Assembly: GCA_046351215.1 (NCBI GenBank) | Contig: JAXLYX010000005.1 | Location: 659,622-723,621, forward strand | DNA length: 64,000 bases | Reading direction: 5' to 3' | Source: JAXLYX01 sp046351215 | GTDB lineage: Bacteria > Myxococcota_A > Polyangia > Polyangiales > Houyiibacteriaceae | Part shown: positions 53,234 to 63,375 of the stretch, in pieces | How positions within the stretch are numbered: position 1 is the stretch's first letter | How the letters are laid out: every line of letters starts with the position of its first letter | Notes under the pieces: generated by a model | What the model was told of the DNA's origin: nothing | The model's input: the letters and a program-made list of their open reading frames with translations, nothing else | Databases searched by the model: none | Translations under genes and position numbers: made by a program

Positions 53234-54958
53234 ATGCCGAGAATCTTGGGGATGCGTCGCCTGACGACGCTCGTGGTTTCGCTCCTCCTCGTCCCGCTCG
53301 CCGGCTGCTCGGGGGGCTCCGCCGGCACGGCGGCCACCACCGCTCCGCTCGACGGCGGCACGGGCGGTCCCGGGCCCGTGCCGGGCCTCCACGTGGACAC
53401 CGGCATCGTCGCCTCGGGCGTCGCTTCGGGTGCCTCGTGCGGAGCCCTGCGCGAAGGACGCAGCTACGACGTCACGATCACCTCGGAGAGCGGCAAGGAC
53501 ATCGCCTTCACCGTCCACGAGCCCGCCTGGCTCGACGACTGCACGAAGACGCCGCTCATCCTCCACAGCCACGGCTTCGGGCTGAACCGCGCCCATCGCC
53601 GCGTCGACCTGCCGGACAACATCCCGCTCATGGACGTGCTCTGGGACGTGACGCCCTACCTGCGCGACGGCTACGGCGTGATCTCGATCGACGAGCGTGG
53701 CTTCGGGCAGTCGACCGGCACGAGCCGCGTGATGGATCCCGACTTCGAGGGCCGCGACCTCGTCCGCATCCTCGATTGGGCCGAGGACCATCTTCCGTGG
53801 CTGGCCTATCGGGATCGGAACCTCCTGCTCGGCGCGATCGGCGGCTCGTACGGCGGCGGCTACCAGCTCCTCTTGCTTCGCACGGATCCGAAGCGGCGTC
53901 TCGACGCGATCGTGCCGCAGATCACCTGGTACGACCTGACCTACAGCCTCGCGCCCGGGGGGGTGCCGAAGACGACGTACACGCTGCTCCTCACGGTCGC
54001 GGCCGAGGCCTGGGGCTTCCGCTTCGATCCGGAGTTCTTCGGCGCGGTCGTCGATGGCCTCGCCCAGAACCAGCTCCCCGAGGCGACGAACGACGCCCTC
54101 CTCTACCACAGCCCGCGCTACGCCTGCGAAGGCATGGCGCTGCCCGGTCATCCGGCGGCCGAGCCGCTGCCCCGGATCGACGCGCTCTTCCTGCAGGGCA
54201 TGGCCGACGCGCTCTTCGACGTGAACGAAGGCGTCGCGAACTACGAGTGCCTCAGGGCGCGCGGCGGCGACGTCCGGCTCTACACGTACCAGTTCGGCCA
54301 CATCCTGCCCAAGGACGACAGCCTGATCTGGCCCCCGCCGAATTCGGTCGACGACCTCATGCGCTGCGGACCGCTGCAGGAGGTCGCGGTGGAGCTCGCC
54401 TGGTTCGATGCGAAGCTGCGCGGCAACGTCCATGCGATCGACGACCTCCCGGAGCTCTGCATCGCGCTCGACAGCGCGGGCGACGCGATCGTCCCGGACT
54501 CGATCCATCGGGGCGGGACGAACGTCGCGTTCCGCTCGCGAGCCTTCTCGCTCGACCTCCTCGGCAACCAGCCCGTTGAGCTCCCGGTCTACACCGCGAG
54601 GCGGAACGACGTGATCGCCGGAATCCCGACGGCGCGCTTCCACACGGCCGCCGCGACGGGCTTCCCGGAGAGCGGCGATCCGCGTGTCTTCGTCGGCATC
54701 GGCATCAAGCGAGCCGACTCCGCTCGGACCGTGTTGATCGACGATCAGGTACGTCCGATCCGCGGCTTCGGCGACCACGACGTCGAGCTGAACGCGATCG
54801 GCGAGCGGCTCCACGCCGGCGACCAGCTGATGCTGCTCGTGTACGGCTACAACTACGGCTACTTCCTGACCGGCACCCGGAACCCCTTCACGTCGCCCCT
54901 CGTGGTGAGCGGCGAGGTCGGGCTCCCGATGCTCGGGGCGGTGCCGACCTACCGTTGA
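53234..54958 (+). CDS. X-Pro dipeptidyl-peptidase (S15)-like hydrolase lipoprotein
   Basis: 574 residues. A signal peptide ends in LAGC near residue 25. The alpha/beta-hydrolase core contains HSHGFG, the nucleophile elbow GGSYGGG with S205, a candidate Asp in QGMADALFD and a His in QFGHILPKDD. The last 150 residues form the beta-sandwich of the S15/CocE family. Known members remove X-Pro dipeptides or hydrolyse esters. The exported location suggests extracellular peptide or ester digestion. The substrate is not assigned. Confidence 0.85.
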   Translation: MPRILGMRRLTTLVVSLLLVPLAGCSGGSAGTAATTAPLDGGTGGPGPVPGLHVDTGIVASGVASGASCGALREGRSYDVTITSESGKDIAFTVHEPAWLDDCTKTPLILHSHGFGLNRAHRRVDLPDNIPLMDVLWDVTPYLRDGYGVISIDERGFGQSTGTSRVMDPDFEGRDLVRILDWAEDHLPWLAYRDRNLLLGAIGGSYGGGYQLLLLRTDPKRRLDAIVPQITWYDLTYSLAPGGVPKTTYTLLLTVAAEAWGFRFDPEFFGAVVDGLAQNQLPEATNDALLYHSPRYACEGMALPGHPAAEPLPRIDALFLQGMADALFDVNEGVANYECLRARGGDVRLYTYQFGHILPKDDSLIWPPPNSVDDLMRCGPLQEVAVELAWFDAKLRGNVHAIDDLPELCIALDSAGDAIVPDSIHRGGTNVAFRSRAFSLDLLGNQPVELPVYTARRNDVIAGIPTARFHTAAATGFPESGDPRVFVGIGIKRADSARTVLIDDQVRPIRGFGDHDVELNAIGERLHAGDQLMLLVYGYNYGYFLTGTRNPFTSPLVVSGEVGLPMLGAVPTYR

Positions 54959-54962
54959 GCGA

Positions 54963-54982
54963 CGGAATCCGGGGGGATTCCG
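54963..54982 (+). terminator. hairpin after the S15-like gene
   Basis: CGGAATCC pairs with GGATTCCG around GGGG, four bases after the stop codon. There is no T-tract. Confidence 0.5.
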
Positions 54983-55079
54983 CGGGCTCGACGACTCCGG
55001 AGGGGGCGGTCCCGAGCCGGGTGGGCGGGAGAGGCGAGGCGGCCCTTCCGTCCACCCGGCTTCGCCGTATAGTCCGCGG

Positions 55080-57122
55080 ATGGAGAACAACCCGCTCTTC
55101 CGGATCGAGCTCGACATCCCCTTCGATCGCATCCGCGCCGAGCACGTCCGCCCCGCCGTCGACGCGCTCCTCGCCGAGGCCCGTGCCTCCGTCGACCGCA
55201 TCGCGGCGAACCCCGGTCCCCACACCTACGCGAGCACGATCGGTGCGCTCGAGAGCGCGACGGAGCGGCTCGAGTACGCGATGACCGTCGTCGGCCACCT
55301 CGAAAGCGTGGCGACGACGGACGAGCTCCGCGCCGTCTACAACGAGGTGAGGCCGATCACGAGCGAGTTCTGGTCGAGCATCCCGATGAACGCGGGGCTC
55401 TACCGCGCGCTCCACGCCTTCGCCGAGACCGAGGAGGCCAAGGCCCTCGATCCGACCCGCAAGCGCTTCCTCGAGAAGACGCTGGCGGACTTCCGCCGCC
55501 ACGGCGCCGAGCTCGGCGAGGCCGACAAGAAGAAGCTCGCCGAGATCGACGTCGAGCTGACGAAGCTCACGACGAAGTACTCGCAGAACGTGCTGGACTC
55601 GACGAACGCCTTCGAGCTCCTCGTCACGGACGAGAGCCGCCTCGCGGGGCTCCCGGAGTCGGCCCGGGAGGCCGCACGGGAGAACGCGAAGGCGAAGGGC
55701 AAGGACGGGTACCGGTTCACGCTGCACGCGCCGAGCACGATCCCGGTGATCACGTACGCGGACGATCGCTCGCTCCGGGAGACCATCCAGCGCGCGTCGA
55801 ACGCCCGCGCATCCGCGGGCGAATACGACAACCGCGAGCTGATGGGCCGCATCCTCGCGCTCCGCGCCGAGAAGGCGAAGCTCCTCGGCTTCGCGACCTT
55901 CGCCGACCTCGTGCTCGAGGATCGCATGGCGAAGACCGGCGAGAAGGCGATCCACTTCGTCGACGATCTCCGCGCCCGCACCCTCTCGGCCTTCGAGGAG
56001 GAGAACCGCGCGCTCGTCACCTTCCGCGCGTCGAACGGAGGCGCGGGAGAGGGCCCGCTCGAGGCCTGGGACGTGCCCTACTGGGCGGAGAAGCAGCGCA
56101 AGGCGCTCTACGACTTCGACGAGGAGGAGCTCCGCCCCTACTTCCCCGCCGATCGCGTCCTCGAGGGCCTCTTCGCGATCACCCAGAAGCTCTTCGGCAT
56201 CACGATCCGCGAGCGCGAGGCGCCCGCGTGGGACGAGAAGGTGCTGACCTACGCCGTCGACGACGCGGACGGGACCTTCCTCGCCTCGTTCTACGTGGAC
56301 CTGTACCCGCGCGAGAACAAGCGCGGCGGCGCGTGGATGAACTCGCTCGTCCACGGCGTGTGGGAGGGCGGAAAGGGCACGCCGCACGTCGGGCTCTTCT
56401 GCGCGAACGTGAACCCGCCGATCGGCGGCAAGCCGGCGCTGCTCACGCACCAGGAGGTCTCGACGCTCTTCCACGAGTTCGGCCACCTGCTCCACCACTG
56501 CCTCTCGCGCGTCTCGGTCCGCAGCCTCTCGGGCACGAACGTCGCCTGGGACTTCGTCGAGCTCCCCTCTCAGATCCTGGAGAACTGGACCTGGGAGCGC
56601 GAGGCGCTCGATCTCTTCGCGCGTCACTACGAGACGGGCGCGACCATCCCGGATGCCCTCTACGAGAAGATGATCCGCGCCCGCACCTACCGCGCGGCGA
56701 ACGCGCAGATGCGCCAGCTCGGCTTCGCGACGACCGACCTGCGTCTGCACACGACCTACGATCCGGCGAAGGACGGCGACGTGGTCTCGTTCGCCCGGAA
56801 GGTGATGGGCGAGCACTCGGCCGTCGTCTACCGCGACGACTACGCGATGATCTGCGGCTTCACGCACCTCTTCGCGAGCCCGGTCGGTTACGCCGCCGGC
56901 TACTACAGCTACAAATGGGCCGAGGTGCTCGACGCCGACGCGTTCACGCGCTTCCATCGGGAGGGTGTGACGAACCCCACCGTCGGACGCGCCTTCCGCG
57001 ACGCGATCCTCGCGCGCGGCGACAGCGAGGAGCCCGAGGCCCTCTACGAGCGGTTCATGGGCCGTCCGCCCTCGCTCGACGCGCTCCTCGAGCGCTCGGG
57101 CCTGCTCCCGAAGGCGGCCTGA
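55080..57122 (+). CDS. prlC: M3-family oligopeptidase (oligopeptidase A-like)
   Basis: 680 residues, the normal length. A cytoplasmic zinc metallopeptidase that degrades short peptides and cleaved signal peptides. The metal motif HEFGH is at 465-469, with the third ligand region ENWTWE downstream, and the conserved GGKPALLTHQEVSTLFHEFGH context. The C-terminal YAAGYYSYKWAEVLDADAF and the substrate-tyrosine region are typical of OpdA/Dcp-like enzymes. No signal peptide. A following SDR gene starts 37 bases later in the same direction. Confidence 0.93.
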   Translation: MENNPLFRIELDIPFDRIRAEHVRPAVDALLAEARASVDRIAANPGPHTYASTIGALESATERLEYAMTVVGHLESVATTDELRAVYNEVRPITSEFWSSIPMNAGLYRALHAFAETEEAKALDPTRKRFLEKTLADFRRHGAELGEADKKKLAEIDVELTKLTTKYSQNVLDSTNAFELLVTDESRLAGLPESAREAARENAKAKGKDGYRFTLHAPSTIPVITYADDRSLRETIQRASNARASAGEYDNRELMGRILALRAEKAKLLGFATFADLVLEDRMAKTGEKAIHFVDDLRARTLSAFEEENRALVTFRASNGGAGEGPLEAWDVPYWAEKQRKALYDFDEEELRPYFPADRVLEGLFAITQKLFGITIREREAPAWDEKVLTYAVDDADGTFLASFYVDLYPRENKRGGAWMNSLVHGVWEGGKGTPHVGLFCANVNPPIGGKPALLTHQEVSTLFHEFGHLLHHCLSRVSVRSLSGTNVAWDFVELPSQILENWTWEREALDLFARHYETGATIPDALYEKMIRARTYRAANAQMRQLGFATTDLRLHTTYDPAKDGDVVSFARKVMGEHSAVVYRDDYAMICGFTHLFASPVGYAAGYYSYKWAEVLDADAFTRFHREGVTNPTVGRAFRDAILARGDSEEPEALYERFMGRPPSLDALLERSGLLPKAA

Positions 57123-57159
57123 TCCCGCGCTCCACGCCTCTGTGCTAGGCCTCCGGGCC

Positions 57160-58692
57160 GTGACGGAGAAGCCCCGAAGCGCCCACGACGTCGACGCGGT
57201 CCTCGCCTACCTCGAAGCGGTCGTCGAGGACCGTGGCCTGCTCGCCGATCTCGACGAGGCGACGCGGCAGCGCTTCCTGATGGCGGCCGGCCGGGTCTCG
57301 CGCCCCGACCGCGCCGCGATGCGCGACCTCGCGAAGGCCTTCCGCAAGAAGGAGAAGGAGGAGCGGAAGCGCCACGACGCCGAGCTCCTCGGCGAGACCG
57401 GCATCAGGAGGCTCCGCTCGCTGCCCGTCTTCGAGACGCCGCCGCCGCCCACGGGCACGCGCACGCTCCCTTCGGAGGAGGCGGGGCCGGAGCTCCGCGA
57501 GGCGCGCAAGTGCTACGTCTGCAAGCGCGAATTCACGAAGGTCCATCCCTTCTACGACCAGATGTGCCCCGAGTGCGGGGACTTCAATTTCGCGAAGCGC
57601 ACGCAGACGGCGGACCTCCGCGGACGCACGGCGCTCGTCACCGGCGCGCGCGTGAAGATCGGCTACCAGGCGAGCATCCTGCTCCTGCGCGCCGGCTGCC
57701 GCGTGATCGCGACGACGCGGTTCCCCCACGACGCGGCCCTGCGCTACGCACGCGAGGCGGACTTCCACGAGTGGAAGGACCGGCTGGTCGTCCACGGGCT
57801 CGATCTGAGGCACACGCCGAGCGTCGAGCTCTTCGCGAAGCACCTCGAGAGCGTCGAGGAACGCCTCGACTTCGTGATCCACAACGCCTGCCAGACGGTG
57901 CGCCGCCCCTCGGGGTTCTACGCCCACCTCGTCGAGCGCGAGCGCGAGCCGCTCGACGCGCTCCCGGCGGAGGCCCGCTCGCTCCTCGACGCACACGACG
58001 ACCTCAGGGCGCGGCGCGGGCTGGCGCTCGCCGAGGCTTCGGCCGGCCTCGGCCTCTCCTCGGCCTCGCTCGGCAAGGCCGCCGGCCTCGTCGATGCCCC
58101 AGGGCTCTCCCAGCTCGAGCTCCTCGACGAGGATCGCCTGCGGGGCGGGGCGATCTTCCCCGAGGGGGAGCTCGACGCGGATCTGCAGCAGGTCGACCGA
58201 CGCGAGCGCAACAGCTGGCGCATGACCCTCGCGGAGGTGCCGACCGTGGAGCTGCTCGAGGTCCAGCTCGTGAACGCGATCGCGCCCTTCGTGCTGAACG
58301 CCCGGCTCAAGCCGCTGATGCTCCGGCATCGCACGGACGACAAGCACATCGTCAACGTCTCGGCGATGGAAGGTCAGTTCTACCGCGACCACAAGACCGA
58401 CAAGCATCCGCACACGAACATGGCGAAGGCGGCGCTCAACATGATGACGCGCACGTCCGCGGCCGATTACGTGAAGGACGGCATCCACATGAACAGCGTC
58501 GACACCGGCTGGGTGACCGACGAGGATCCGGTGGAGCTCGCCGCGCGGAAGGTCGAGGAGCACGGCTTCCACCCGCCCCTCGACATCGTCGACGGCGCCG
58601 CGCGCATCGTGGACCCGATCTTCTCGGGCTTCCTCACGGGCACCCATCCCTGGGGCCTCTTCCTCAAGGACTACAAGCCGGTCCCCTGGTGA
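57160..58692 (+). CDS. SDR-fold protein with N-terminal zinc ribbon and altered catalytic site
   Basis: 510 residues from GTG 57160; an upstream GTG at 57142 is possible and no ribosome site is convincing for either. Residues 118-139 carry CxxC ... CxxC (C118, C121, C136, C139). A Rossmann core starts at TGARVKIGY (161-169), with HNACQT where NNAG is usual. The serine strand VSAMEG has S401, but the YxxxK position is T419-xxx-K423. A region of about 100 extra residues (250-360) is inserted before the active site. Family unclear. It is translationally joined to mntP by a one-base TGATG overlap. Confidence 0.82.
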   Translation: MTEKPRSAHDVDAVLAYLEAVVEDRGLLADLDEATRQRFLMAAGRVSRPDRAAMRDLAKAFRKKEKEERKRHDAELLGETGIRRLRSLPVFETPPPPTGTRTLPSEEAGPELREARKCYVCKREFTKVHPFYDQMCPECGDFNFAKRTQTADLRGRTALVTGARVKIGYQASILLLRAGCRVIATTRFPHDAALRYAREADFHEWKDRLVVHGLDLRHTPSVELFAKHLESVEERLDFVIHNACQTVRRPSGFYAHLVEREREPLDALPAEARSLLDAHDDLRARRGLALAEASAGLGLSSASLGKAAGLVDAPGLSQLELLDEDRLRGGAIFPEGELDADLQQVDRRERNSWRMTLAEVPTVELLEVQLVNAIAPFVLNARLKPLMLRHRTDDKHIVNVSAMEGQFYRDHKTDKHPHTNMAKAALNMMTRTSAADYVKDGIHMNSVDTGWVTDEDPVELAARKVEEHGFHPPLDIVDGAARIVDPIFSGFLTGTHPWGLFLKDYKPVPW

Positions 58693-59261
58693 TGACGGCC
58701 CTCCTGCTCCCGACCCTCGTCACGGCCGTGGCCCTCTCGATGGATGCGGTCGCGGTCTCGATCGCCGCCGGCCTCGCCCACGGCAAGGCCTCGCTCCGCG
58801 ACGCCGCGAAGGTCGCCCTCTGCTTCGGCGGCTTCCAGGCGGCGATGCCGATCGGCGGCGCCCTCCTCGGCTCGGCCATCCGCAGCTTCGTCTCGACCTA
58901 CGCGCCCGTCGTGGCCGGCCTCGTGCTCGTGGGGCTCGGCCTCTTCGCCGTCCGGGAGGCGCTCTCCGACGCGGACGAGGAGGAGGAGACGCGGGACTTC
59001 TTCGAGCTCCGCGTGCTCCTCGTCCTCGGCGTCGCGACGAGCCTCGACGCCTTCGCCGTCGGCGTCTCGTTCTCGCTCGTCGGCGCGCCCCTGCTCCCGA
59101 GCGCCGCCCTGATCGGGCTCGTCACGTTCACGCTCTCGCTCCTCGCCGTGCTGCTCGCCGACCGCGTCGAGCGCGTCTTCGGCTCGAAGAGCGAGCTCGC
59201 GGGCGGCATCGCGCTCGTCGGGCTCGGGCTGAAGTTCCTGCTCGAGCCCTGGCTCGGCTGA
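58692..59261 (+). CDS. mntP: putative manganese efflux pump MntP
   Basis: 189 residues, six hydrophobic segments, the MntP length. The duplicated motif occurs as LSMDAVAVSIAAGL (near 15-28) and SLDAFAVGVSFSLV (near 117-130), with aspartates that form the ion site. MntP exports Mn2+ across the inner membrane, limiting toxicity. It begins inside the stop of the SDR gene (TGATG), so the two are translationally coupled. No yybP-ykoY-like riboswitch was recognised upstream, as expected for an internal gene. Confidence 0.93.
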   Translation: MTALLLPTLVTAVALSMDAVAVSIAAGLAHGKASLRDAAKVALCFGGFQAAMPIGGALLGSAIRSFVSTYAPVVAGLVLVGLGLFAVREALSDADEEEETRDFFELRVLLVLGVATSLDAFAVGVSFSLVGAPLLPSAALIGLVTFTLSLLAVLLADRVERVFGSKSELAGGIALVGLGLKFLLEPWLG

Positions 59262-59264
59262 CGC

Positions 59265-59903
59265 TCAGCGAGGCCGCGCGACCGCCGTGAGGCTCACCTC
59301 GACGGCGATCTCGTTCGAGACCTTGAGCTGCACGATCGAGGGCACCGAGACACCGAAGTCCGTGAGACGCACGTTGAACGTCGCGTGGATCCGGAGGACG
59401 TCGCCCGTGAGGTTCCCCGCCTGGCCGCGCATGGCGTCCGTGAGCGGCATGAGCTTCACCTGGGCGCGCACGGTGACCTCCTTCGAGACACCGTGGAGCG
59501 TGAACCGGCCCCGGACCTCGACGTTCGTCGAGCGGTTCGGGGCGAGCTCGCGCGCGCCGCTCACGCCGAGGAGCTCGAAGCGGATCGCGGGATGGTTCGC
59601 GGCGTCGAGCCAGGTGGAAGAGCGCAGGTGCTCGTCGCGGAGGTCGTTGCCCGTCCGGAGCGAGGCCGTCGCCACTTCGACCGCGCCCCGGGCCGTCGTG
59701 ACGTCGCTCGTGTCGACCCTGAGCTCGCCCGAGACCTGCGAGCTCACGCCGTTCAGGGTCTCGAGCGGGGCGTCGGAGACGAACGAGACGCGGCTCGTGC
59801 CGGCCCGGACCTCGAAGGTCCGCACCTCCGCGAGCGCGACGTGGGTGGGAAAAAGGATGGCCGCCGCGAGTGCGAGGCCCATCGAGATCGCCTTTGCCTT
59901 CAT
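59265..59903 (-). CDS. YceI-family periplasmic protein
   Basis: 212 residues from ATG 59903, preceded by GAGGGA; the longer frame to 59972 would place a non-hydrophobic leader before the signal peptide. The signal peptide runs to about residue 25 (MGLALAAAILFPTHVALA). The mature domain has the YceI beta-barrel pattern (SRVSFVSDAPLETLNGVSSQVSGELRV, RDEHLRSSTWLDAANHPAIRFE, GRFTLHGVSKEVTV), a lipocalin-like pocket that binds isoprenoid quinones or other lipids in known members. It converges with mntP. Confidence 0.93.
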   Translation of the reverse strand: MKAKAISMGLALAAAILFPTHVALAEVRTFEVRAGTSRVSFVSDAPLETLNGVSSQVSGELRVDTSDVTTARGAVEVATASLRTGNDLRDEHLRSSTWLDAANHPAIRFELLGVSGARELAPNRSTNVEVRGRFTLHGVSKEVTVRAQVKLMPLTDAMRGQAGNLTGDVLRIHATFNVRLTDFGVSVPSIVQLKVSNEIAVEVSLTAVARPR

Positions 59904-60095
59904 CGGGAAGTCCCTCGGTTGGTATCGCATCCCCTTACGCCCACAGAGATGCCACGTTACCGAGGTATTCACCGATGTGACGACGAGTCACCGGTGGGAC
60001 CCGCACCCGCGACGGCCAAAAGGTTCCGCCGCAGGTGACGGGGGTGGCCCCCGGAGGGGCCCGCGAGCCTCGTCAGGAGGCCCGCGTCGTACCGT

Positions 60096-61715
<1,620 letters not shown>

Positions 61716-61834
61716 GAGGTGGGCACTCCTGGGACGCGAGCGAAACTTGCGGTCACGTCAGGTCTTGGTCAACGAAAGTAATTAGGTAGCGCTGCAGGGG
61801 GTGTATCGGGTTGTCAGCCCACTGGCAGTCAATC

Positions 61835-61850
61835 TGTAAACATTGTAAAC
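61835..61850. promoter_or_regulatory. direct repeat TGTAAAC upstream of aceB and its regulator
   Basis: TGTAAAC occurs twice (61835 and 61844, nine bases apart) within the 165-base divergent region, 31 bases before the regulator start. The A/T-rich repeat in a G/C-rich genome suggests a binding site for the RamB/ScfR-type protein or a promoter element. Confidence 0.45.
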
Positions 61851-61880
61851 TCCGGGCCTCCGTACCCTGGGGTCCCCCCG

Positions 61881-63353
61881 ATGCAGAGCAAAGCCCCGCG
61901 TGACGAAGGACCGAAGCTCGGCGCGAAGGTCCGTGCCCTCCGCCGCCGCGAGAACCTGAGCCAGGCGCAGTTCGCCGAGAAGCTCGGCGTTTCCGCGAGC
62001 TACGTCAACCTCATCGAGAACAACCGGCGCCCCCTGCCGGCCTCGATGCTGATCAAGATGGCGCAGCTCTTCGGCGTCGATCTCGCCGCCTTCTCCCAGG
62101 AAGGGGATGGTCGGCTCGTCGCCGATCTCATGGAGGCCTTCTCCGATCCGCTCTTCGAGAGCCACGACATGACGTCCGTCGACGTCCGCGAGATGGCGAC
62201 GAGCAGCCCCGCGACCGGGCGCGCCGTGCTCACGCTCTACCGCGCCTACCAAGAGGCCCGCGAGTCCCTCGAGAACCTCGCCGACCGGGCCATCCTCCGC
62301 GAGGGCGGCACGCTCTCGGTCGAGCCCTCGGGCCTCCCGAGCGAAGAGGTCTCGGACCTCATCCAGGCGCACCTCAACTACTTCCCCGAGCTCGAGCAGA
62401 AGGCCCAGGAGCTCTGGCGCGACGCCCGCCTCACGCTGAAGGACATCGACGCCGGGCTCGTGCGCTACCTCGAGGACGTGCTCGGCGTGGAGGTGCGCGT
62501 CTCGCGCTGGAGCCACGACCGCCACATGCTCCGTCGCTTCGATCCGGAGCGGAAGGTGCTCACGCTCTCGGAGCTCCTGCCGACGCGGAGCCGTCGCTTC
62601 CAGATGGCCCACCAGATCGGCCTGCTCGTCGCGAAGGACGTGATGGACTCGGTGATCGCCGACGACTCGAACCTCACGATCGAGGATTCGCGCGTGCTCG
62701 CCCGCGTGGCCCTCGCGAACTACTTCGCCGCGGCCGTCATCATGCCGTACGACGCCTTCGTCGAGGCGGCACGCGAGGAGCGCTACGACATCGAGGTGCT
62801 CGGGCGGCGCTTCCGCGTCGGCTTCGAGCAGACGTGTCAGCGTCTCACGACGCTGCGCAAGCCCGGCAGCGAGGGCGTGCCCTTCCACATGATCCGCGTC
62901 GACGTCGCCGGGAACATCTCGAAGCGCTTCAGCGCGTCGGGCATCCGCCTCGCGCGCTTCTCCGGGATCTGCCCCCGCTGGAACATCTTCGCGGCCTTCC
63001 AGACGCCCGGCATGATCCGCATCCAGTACTCGCGGATGCCGGACGGGGTCCCCTACTTCTGCATCGCCCGCACGATCCACAAGGACAGCGCGGGCTACCG
63101 CGCGACCCAGCCGATCATGGCGATCGGCCTCGGCTGCGAGGCGCACCACGCGCGCGAGCTCGTGTACTCGGACGGCATCGATCTCGAGAACCGCGCGCTC
63201 GCGACGCCGGTCGGGGTCACCTGCCGGACCTGCGAGCGCGACGACTGCGAGCAGCGCGCGATGCCGTCCATCCGTCAGCCGCTGCGCATCGACGAGAACG
63301 TGCGCGGCGTCTCGCTCTACGCGAAGCCGAGGCTGACGGTCCTGCCGAGCTGA
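61881..63353 (+). CDS. RamB/ScfR/PrpR-type XRE regulator with ImmA-like domain
   Basis: 490 residues. An N-terminal XRE helix-turn-helix (KVRALRRRENLSQAQFAEKLGVSASYVNLIENNRRPLPASMLIKMAQLFGVDL) is followed by a long middle region similar to the ImmA/IrrE peptidase-like domain, but without an HExxH, and a C-terminal short-chain-fatty-acyl sensing domain with a cysteine group near GVTCRTCERDDCEQRAMP. Members regulate glyoxylate-shunt, propionate and acetate genes (RamB, PrpR, ScfR). It diverges from aceB, its most likely target. Activator or repressor status cannot be told from sequence. Confidence 0.93.
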   Translation: MQSKAPRDEGPKLGAKVRALRRRENLSQAQFAEKLGVSASYVNLIENNRRPLPASMLIKMAQLFGVDLAAFSQEGDGRLVADLMEAFSDPLFESHDMTSVDVREMATSSPATGRAVLTLYRAYQEARESLENLADRAILREGGTLSVEPSGLPSEEVSDLIQAHLNYFPELEQKAQELWRDARLTLKDIDAGLVRYLEDVLGVEVRVSRWSHDRHMLRRFDPERKVLTLSELLPTRSRRFQMAHQIGLLVAKDVMDSVIADDSNLTIEDSRVLARVALANYFAAAVIMPYDAFVEAAREERYDIEVLGRRFRVGFEQTCQRLTTLRKPGSEGVPFHMIRVDVAGNISKRFSASGIRLARFSGICPRWNIFAAFQTPGMIRIQYSRMPDGVPYFCIARTIHKDSAGYRATQPIMAIGLGCEAHHARELVYSDGIDLENRALATPVGVTCRTCERDDCEQRAMPSIRQPLRIDENVRGVSLYAKPRLTVLPS

Positions 63354-63375
63354 GCCCGACGCGCGAGAGGGAGGC

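Noticed and set aside
58600..58692. yybP-ykoY-like manganese riboswitch for mntP
   Set aside because: The start lies within the upstream gene's stop codon and there is no leader sequence to hold a riboswitch.
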